Part shown: positions 60,500-64,000 of the stretch, one piece after another
How positions within the stretch are numbered: the stretch's first letter is position 1
Layout of the letters: each line of letters opens with the position of its first letter
Assembly: GCA_037445025.1 (NCBI GenBank)
Contig: JBBILI010000020.1
Location: 26,067 to 90,066 of the forward strand
From: CAIQQQ01 sp037445025
Lineage (GTDB): Bacteria; Pseudomonadota; Alphaproteobacteria; Acetobacterales; Acetobacteraceae
Length of the DNA: 64,000 nt
Reading direction: 5' to 3'
Program-made: the position numbers and the translations under genes
The notes under the pieces: generated by a model
The model's database searches: none
What the model saw: the letters and a program-made list of their open reading frames with translations, nothing else
Told to the model about the DNA's origin: nothing

Positions 60500-61852
60500 T
60501 CAGCCCAGGCGTTCGCCGTGCAGCACCACGTCCAGACCCTCGCGCTCCTCTTCCGAGGTGACGCGCAGGCCGACCGCCACATCCACCACCTTGAGGATGA
60601 TGAAGGTGAGGATGCCGGACCACAGCAGGGTCACGCACACCGCCACCACCTGCGCCTCGAACTGGGCGAGGCCGCCGATGTTCACGCCCTGCGGCGCGTC
60701 CTTCGTGGCGGTGAACGGGCCGTAGGCGAACACGCCGGTCAGCAGCGCGCCGACGATGCCGCCCACGCCGTGCACGCCGAAGGCATCCAGGCTGTCGTCA
60801 TAGCCGAGCATGTGCTTGAGCGAGGTCGCGGACCAGAAGCAGATCACGCCGGCGGCCAGACCGATCACCAGGGCCGGGCCGGGGGTGACGAAGCCCGAGG
60901 CCGGGGTGATGGCGACCAGACCGGCCACAGCGCCGGAGATGGCGCCGAGCACCGACGGCTTGCCCTTCGCCGCCCACTCGGCGAACGTCCAGGCCAGTGC
61001 CGCACCGGCGGTGGCGATCTGCGTCACCGCCATCGCCATGCCCGCACGGCCGTTGGCAGCGACCGCGGAGCCGGCGTTGAAGCCGAACCAGCCCACCCAC
61101 AGCAGCGACGCGCCGATGACGGCGAGCGACAGGTTGTAGGGCGCCATGTTCTCGCTCTCGTAGCCCACGCGCTTGCCCAGCACGAGGCAGCACACCAGGC
61201 CCGCGATGCCGGCGTTGATGTGCACCACGGTGCCGCCCGCGAAGTCGGCCGCACCCGGCAGGCCGAACACGCCGGCGCCGAGGAAGCCGGTGGCGGACCA
61301 CACCCAGTGCGCGATCGGCGAGTAGACCAGCAGCGACCACAGCACCATGAAGATGCACATCGCCGAGAACTTCATGCGGTCGGCAAACGCGCCGCAGATC
61401 AGGCCCGGGGTGATGATGGCGAATGTCATCTGGAACATCATGTAGACGCTCTCAGGCACGGTCTGCGGCTGTGCGTTGTCGCTGCCGGCGCCGAGGATGA
61501 ACGGCTTGTCCCAGTTCTCGGCGATGCCGTTGAGGAAGAAGCGGCTGAGATCGCCGATATAGGCGGAGCCGTTGGTGAAGGCGAGCGAGTAGCCGGCGAT
61601 CATCCAGGTCACGGTCACCAGGCAGGTGATCATGAAAGACTGCATCATGGTGGCAAGGATGTTCTTCTTGCGGACCATGCCGGCATAGAACAGGGCGAGG
61701 CCGGGGATGGTCATCATCAGCACGAGGGCCGTGCTGGTCAGCATCCAGGCGGTATCGCCGCTGTCCATCTTGGGAGCGTCGTCGGCCCAGGCGGGGGCCG
61801 CCATCAGCAAGGGCAGCAGCGCGAACGTCGCGATGCGGGAAAGCCTCTTCAT
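60500..61852 (-). CDS. amtB: Ammonium transporter
   Basis: A 450-residue Amt-family channel with a cleavable signal (RIATFALLPLLMAAPAWA) and 11 hydrophobic segments. Signature blocks are DSGDTAWMLTSTALVLMMTIPGLALFYAGMVRKKN, FAGGTVVHINAGIAGLVCCLVLGKRVGY and DDSLDAFGVHGVGGIVGALLTGVFA (with the pore His). Start at 61852 (AAGGA upstream). It is 39 bases downstream of glnK, the usual glnK-amtB operon in which uridylylated PII releases the channel. Confidence 0.94.
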   Translation of the reverse strand: MKRLSRIATFALLPLLMAAPAWADDAPKMDSGDTAWMLTSTALVLMMTIPGLALFYAGMVRKKNILATMMQSFMITCLVTVTWMIAGYSLAFTNGSAYIGDLSRFFLNGIAENWDKPFILGAGSDNAQPQTVPESVYMMFQMTFAIITPGLICGAFADRMKFSAMCIFMVLWSLLVYSPIAHWVWSATGFLGAGVFGLPGAADFAGGTVVHINAGIAGLVCCLVLGKRVGYESENMAPYNLSLAVIGASLLWVGWFGFNAGSAVAANGRAGMAMAVTQIATAGAALAWTFAEWAAKGKPSVLGAISGAVAGLVAITPASGFVTPGPALVIGLAAGVICFWSATSLKHMLGYDDSLDAFGVHGVGGIVGALLTGVFAYGPFTATKDAPQGVNIGGLAQFEAQVVAVCVTLLWSGILTFIILKVVDVAVGLRVTSEEEREGLDVVLHGERLG

Positions 61853-61891
61853 CAATCTTGTTCCTTGTGTTTGGGGGGTCTCAGGCGGCGA

Positions 61892-62230
61892 TCACAGCGC
61901 TTCGTGATCGGTTTCGCCCGTGCGGATGCGCACGGCACGTTCCATGTCCATGACGAAGATCTTGCCGTCGCCGATCTTGCCGGTATGAGCGGATTTCATG
62001 ATGGCCTCCACCACCTGGTCGGCGAGGTCGGCTGGCACCGCCAGCTCGATCTTGACCTTGGGGAGGAAGTTCACGTGGTACTCCGCACCACGGTAGATCT
62101 CGGTTTGGCCCTTTTGGCGGCCGAACCCCTTCACCTCAGAGACGGTGAGCCCCTGCACACCCAAGGGCGTCAGGGCCTCGCGCACGTCGTCGAGCTTGAA
62201 GGGCTTGATGATGGCCATGATGAGTTTCAT
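61892..62230 (-). CDS. glnK: Nitrogen regulatory protein PII (GlnK)
   Basis: A 112-residue PII protein. It starts MKLIMAIIKPFKLDDVREAL, has the T-loop tyrosine in YRGAEYHVNFLPK (residue 51, uridylylation site), then KIGDGKIFVMDMERAVRIRTGE, the B-loop/C-loop nucleotide-binding block. It senses ATP/ADP and 2-oxoglutarate and controls AmtB. It is the first gene of the glnK-amtB operon. The upstream region has a sigma-54-like promoter and an NtrC-like palindrome. Confidence 0.94.
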   Translation of the reverse strand: MKLIMAIIKPFKLDDVREALTPLGVQGLTVSEVKGFGRQKGQTEIYRGAEYHVNFLPKVKIELAVPADLADQVVEAIMKSAHTGKIGDGKIFVMDMERAVRIRTGETDHEAL

Positions 62231-62319
62231 GTCTCAGCCCTATTCCCGTTTTTCACATCGTTGCGGCCTGCCAGAACGCCCCATATCGGGGAGGGTGACG
62301 ACCGCATGGCATTGCGCCT

Positions 62320-62336
62320 ATCAAGAACCGTGCCGG
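62320..62336 (-). promoter_or_regulatory. Sigma-54-like promoter of glnK-amtB
   Basis: The minus strand reads CCGGCACGGTTCTTGAT, matching the -24/-12 consensus with the correct spacing (GGCACG, four bases, TTG). The -12 dinucleotide is GA instead of GC. The transcript would start near 62309, about 78 bases before the glnK start. Confidence 0.6.
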
Positions 62337-62386
62337 TGGAAGGGCTTGGGTAATTCCGCGGTGTAGATGAACGAGCTGGACAGGTT

Positions 62387-62403
62387 TGCACTTGTTTTGT
62401 GCA
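62387..62403. promoter_or_regulatory. NtrC-like binding site upstream of glnK
   Basis: TGCACTTGTTTTGTGCA matches the NtrC consensus half-sites TGCAC and GTGCA with the proper 7-base spacer. It is centred about 86 bases upstream of the predicted start of transcription, an ordinary enhancer distance. No second copy is obvious nearby. Confidence 0.6.
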
Positions 62404-62485
62404 GTAACATCCGCTTCCAGCCCGAACGGAGCTGGGAAAACCTGCCCAACATTGCGGCAATGGCCGCGCGAAGGAGAGGGTCGTT

Positions 62486-63685
62486 ATGAAGCAGGTGGAT
62501 GTCTGCGTGGTGGGCGCGGGGCCGGTCGGTAGCACGCTGGCGTGCGTGCTGGCGGAGCGGGGCGTGGCGACCGCCATCGTCGATCACGCCGCCCTGCCGC
62601 CGATGGAGCATCCGGATTTCGATGGGCGGGCCTATGCCATCGCCGCGGGTTCGCGCCGCGTGCTGGAGCAGGCGGGGCTGTGGGAGCGGCTGCCGTTTCC
62701 GGCCGGGCCGATCCGCGACATCCGTGTGTCGGACGGGGTGGTGGGGCGGCCGGCCTCGCCGCTGTTCCTGCATTTCGACAGCACCGAGGTGGCGGCGGAG
62801 GCGTTCGGCTGGATGGTGGAGGCGCGCAGCCTGCGCATGGCGGTGAATGCGCGCATGGCCGAGCTGGACAACCTCGCGGTGTTCGCACCGGCCCGGCCCA
62901 CGGTGCAGCGCAACCAGGACGGTGCGGTGGTGACGCTCGACAGCGGCGAGACGATCTCGGCCCGGATGGTGGTGGCGGCCGAGGGTCGCAATTCGCCGCT
63001 ACGGGCGGAGGCGGGCATTCGTGTCACCCGCCTGCCCTACCGGCAGACCGGCATCGTGTGCGCCATCGCCCATGAGAAGCCGCACAACGGCACCGCGCTG
63101 GAGCATTTCCTGCCGGCCGGCCCGTTCGCGCAGCTGCCGATGGCGGCCACCGAGGGGGCGCCTGATGTGTCCGCGCTGGTCTGGACCGAGCGGGAGGTTC
63201 AGGCGCGGCGGCTGCTGGCGCTGGATGACGACGCCTTCACGCGCGAGGCGGCGCGGCGGCTGGGGCCGCATCTCGGCGCGATCCGGCTGCTGGGGCGGCG
63301 GTGGAGCTATCCGTTGAGCGCCCTGCTGGCCGATCGCTGGGTGGATACAAGGCTGGCGCTGATCGGCGATGCCGCGCATGGCATTCACCCGATCGCGGGG
63401 CAGGGGCTGAACCTTGGGTTTCGTGACATCCAGGCGCTGGGCGATCTGGTGGCCGATGCGGTCGCCGCCGGCGAGGATCCGGGTGGGGCCGCGGTGCTGC
63501 GCCGTTATCAGGCGGCGCGGCGGCCGGACACGCTGCTGATGTTCGCCGCGACCGATTCGCTGGACCGGCTGTTCAGCACCAACAACCCGCTGGTGCGCGC
63601 CGCCCGTGATCTCGGCCTCGGCGCCGTGCAACGCATGCCACGGCTGAAGCGGATGTTTATGCGCACGGCCATGGGTTCCGGCTGA
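62486..63685 (+). CDS. UbiH/UbiF/VisC/COQ6-family hydroxylase
   Basis: A 399-residue FAD monooxygenase for ring hydroxylation in ubiquinone synthesis. Blocks are QVDVCVVGAGPVGSTLACVLAERG, DGRAYAIAAGSRRVLEQ, VAAEGRNSPLRAEAGI and LALIGDAAHGIHPIAGQGLNLGFRD. Start at 62486 with GAAGGAGAGG upstream. It diverges from glnK; the glnK regulatory region lies within the 255-base gap. The exact ring position hydroxylated (UbiH, UbiF or a UbiL-type mixed function) cannot be told by eye. Confidence 0.87.
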   Translation: MKQVDVCVVGAGPVGSTLACVLAERGVATAIVDHAALPPMEHPDFDGRAYAIAAGSRRVLEQAGLWERLPFPAGPIRDIRVSDGVVGRPASPLFLHFDSTEVAAEAFGWMVEARSLRMAVNARMAELDNLAVFAPARPTVQRNQDGAVVTLDSGETISARMVVAAEGRNSPLRAEAGIRVTRLPYRQTGIVCAIAHEKPHNGTALEHFLPAGPFAQLPMAATEGAPDVSALVWTEREVQARRLLALDDDAFTREAARRLGPHLGAIRLLGRRWSYPLSALLADRWVDTRLALIGDAAHGIHPIAGQGLNLGFRDIQALGDLVADAVAAGEDPGGAAVLRRYQAARRPDTLLMFAATDSLDRLFSTNNPLVRAARDLGLGAVQRMPRLKRMFMRTAMGSG

Positions 63686-63702
63686 CGTTTGAAAGTTTTT
63701 TG

Positions 63703-63748
63703 CTTCTTTCTTTCAAAAAAGAAGTTCTTTCTTTGAAAAGAAAGAACC
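63703..63748. repeat. AT-rich palindromic element, copy 9 (two hairpins without core)
   Basis: The CTTCTTTCTT...AAGAAG hairpin (63703-63724) and a GTTCTTTCTTT...AAAGAAAGAAC hairpin (63724-63748) abut with no core between them, unlike the other copies. They follow GTTTGAAAGTTTTTTG, the usual lead-in. It lies 17 bases after the hydroxylase stop. Confidence 0.75.
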
Positions 63749-63867
63749 AAAGAAACTTTTATACTAACCGCCCCGGTTGATGACTCTCGCGCGGATTATG
63801 GGCTTCCTAGCCACGGCTGAGATTTGATTCGCTCTTCCCCACGTCATTTCGCTGCGGGGAGTTTCCA

Positions 63868-64000
63868 ATGAGCGCTGCGGTTCAGATCACACGCACGGAG
63901 CATGACGCAGGAGCGTTGCGTGGCTTTGCTGCCAAAAGTCGGGATGCGGCGCAGAGCAGGCGACTGCTTGCCATCGCCATGGTGTTGGAAGGTGCGTCGC
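63868..64000 (+). CDS. IS630-family transposase, N-terminal fragment (window edge)
   Basis: The ATG at 63868 opens a frame running off the window after 44 codons. It begins SAAVQITRTEHDAGALRGFA and continues AAKSRDAAQSRRLLAIAMVLEG, the usual N-terminus of IS630-type transposases in Alphaproteobacteria. GGGGAG lies about 10 bases upstream. The left end of the insertion sequence should lie between the palindromic element (63748) and this start, but no inverted repeat can be confirmed without the right end. Confidence 0.75.
   Translation, partial: MSAAVQITRTEHDAGALRGFAAKSRDAAQSRRLLAIAMVLEGAS

Overview
The window is GC-rich alphaproteobacterial chromosome with no rRNA or tRNA genes and no phage or plasmid functions. 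The lineage markers are an rnhB-ccrM pair (a GANTC-type methylase next to RNase HII), two proteins with a Hint_2-type domain, a short DUF3309-like membrane peptide, and AT-rich palindromic elements between genes. Acetobacteraceae (Rhodospirillales) is the best guess. It rests on protein style and gene neighbourhood, not on a marker-gene comparison.

Layout. 1-3.0 kb: two-component genes on the minus strand (histidine kinase, receiver, and a receiver-PAS protein cut by the window edge). 3.2-7.8 kb: gamma-class carbonic anhydrase-like protein, then a large secreted M10 metallopeptidase ending in a Hint domain. 7.8-16.9 kb: a catabolic island with an SDR, a beta-keto acid cleavage enzyme, a flavin-dependent monooxygenase, a class V PLP enzyme, an amidase, a succinylglutamate desuccinylase/aspartoacylase-like hydrolase and a dimethylformamidase large-subunit-like protein. 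17-27.7 kb: a TPR protein, a flavin-binding PNPOx-like protein facing a MocR regulator, an Lrp regulator, a shikimate dehydrogenase-like enzyme, a TetR-PAS-kinase fused reading frame with its receiver, and a LysR/YeiH pair. 28-34.7 kb: a complete peptide-type ABC importer followed directly by an enolase-superfamily enzyme. 34.8-39.8 kb: a lipoprotein, a gamma-glutamyltransferase-like protein, a ModE-like regulator and a formamidase. 40-42 kb: methionine salvage genes mtnB-mtnD-mtnC downstream of tatA. 42-49.7 kb: a CHAP lipoprotein, an MCP with a PilZ tail that overlaps an ABC exporter gene antisense, and an aromatic hydroxylase/extradiol dioxygenase pair. 49.8-55.8 kb: ccrM, rnhB, an oxalate-type MFS carrier, an oxalyl-CoA synthetase-like ligase and a ketopantoate reductase-like enzyme. 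56-63.7 kb: small stress-type proteins, ftsK, a second Hint protein, the nitrogen genes amtB and glnK, and a ubiquinone-type hydroxylase. The start of an IS630-type transposase runs off the right edge.

How it fits together. Several clusters point to use of organic nitrogen (amides, formamides, amino-acid derivatives, ammonium) and of oxalate and aromatics, with one-component regulators beside them. The ammonium operon has a sigma-54-like promoter and an NtrC-like 17-bp palindrome upstream. The most unusual non-coding signal is a roughly 110-bp AT-rich palindromic element, found nine times (some copies degenerate or partial) and always close to stop codons. In at least two cases it supplies the stop codon and last residues of the neighbouring protein. 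Two other complex inverted-repeat elements lie at 38.4 kb and 54.6 kb.

All assignments come from reading motifs by eye. No similarity searches were run.
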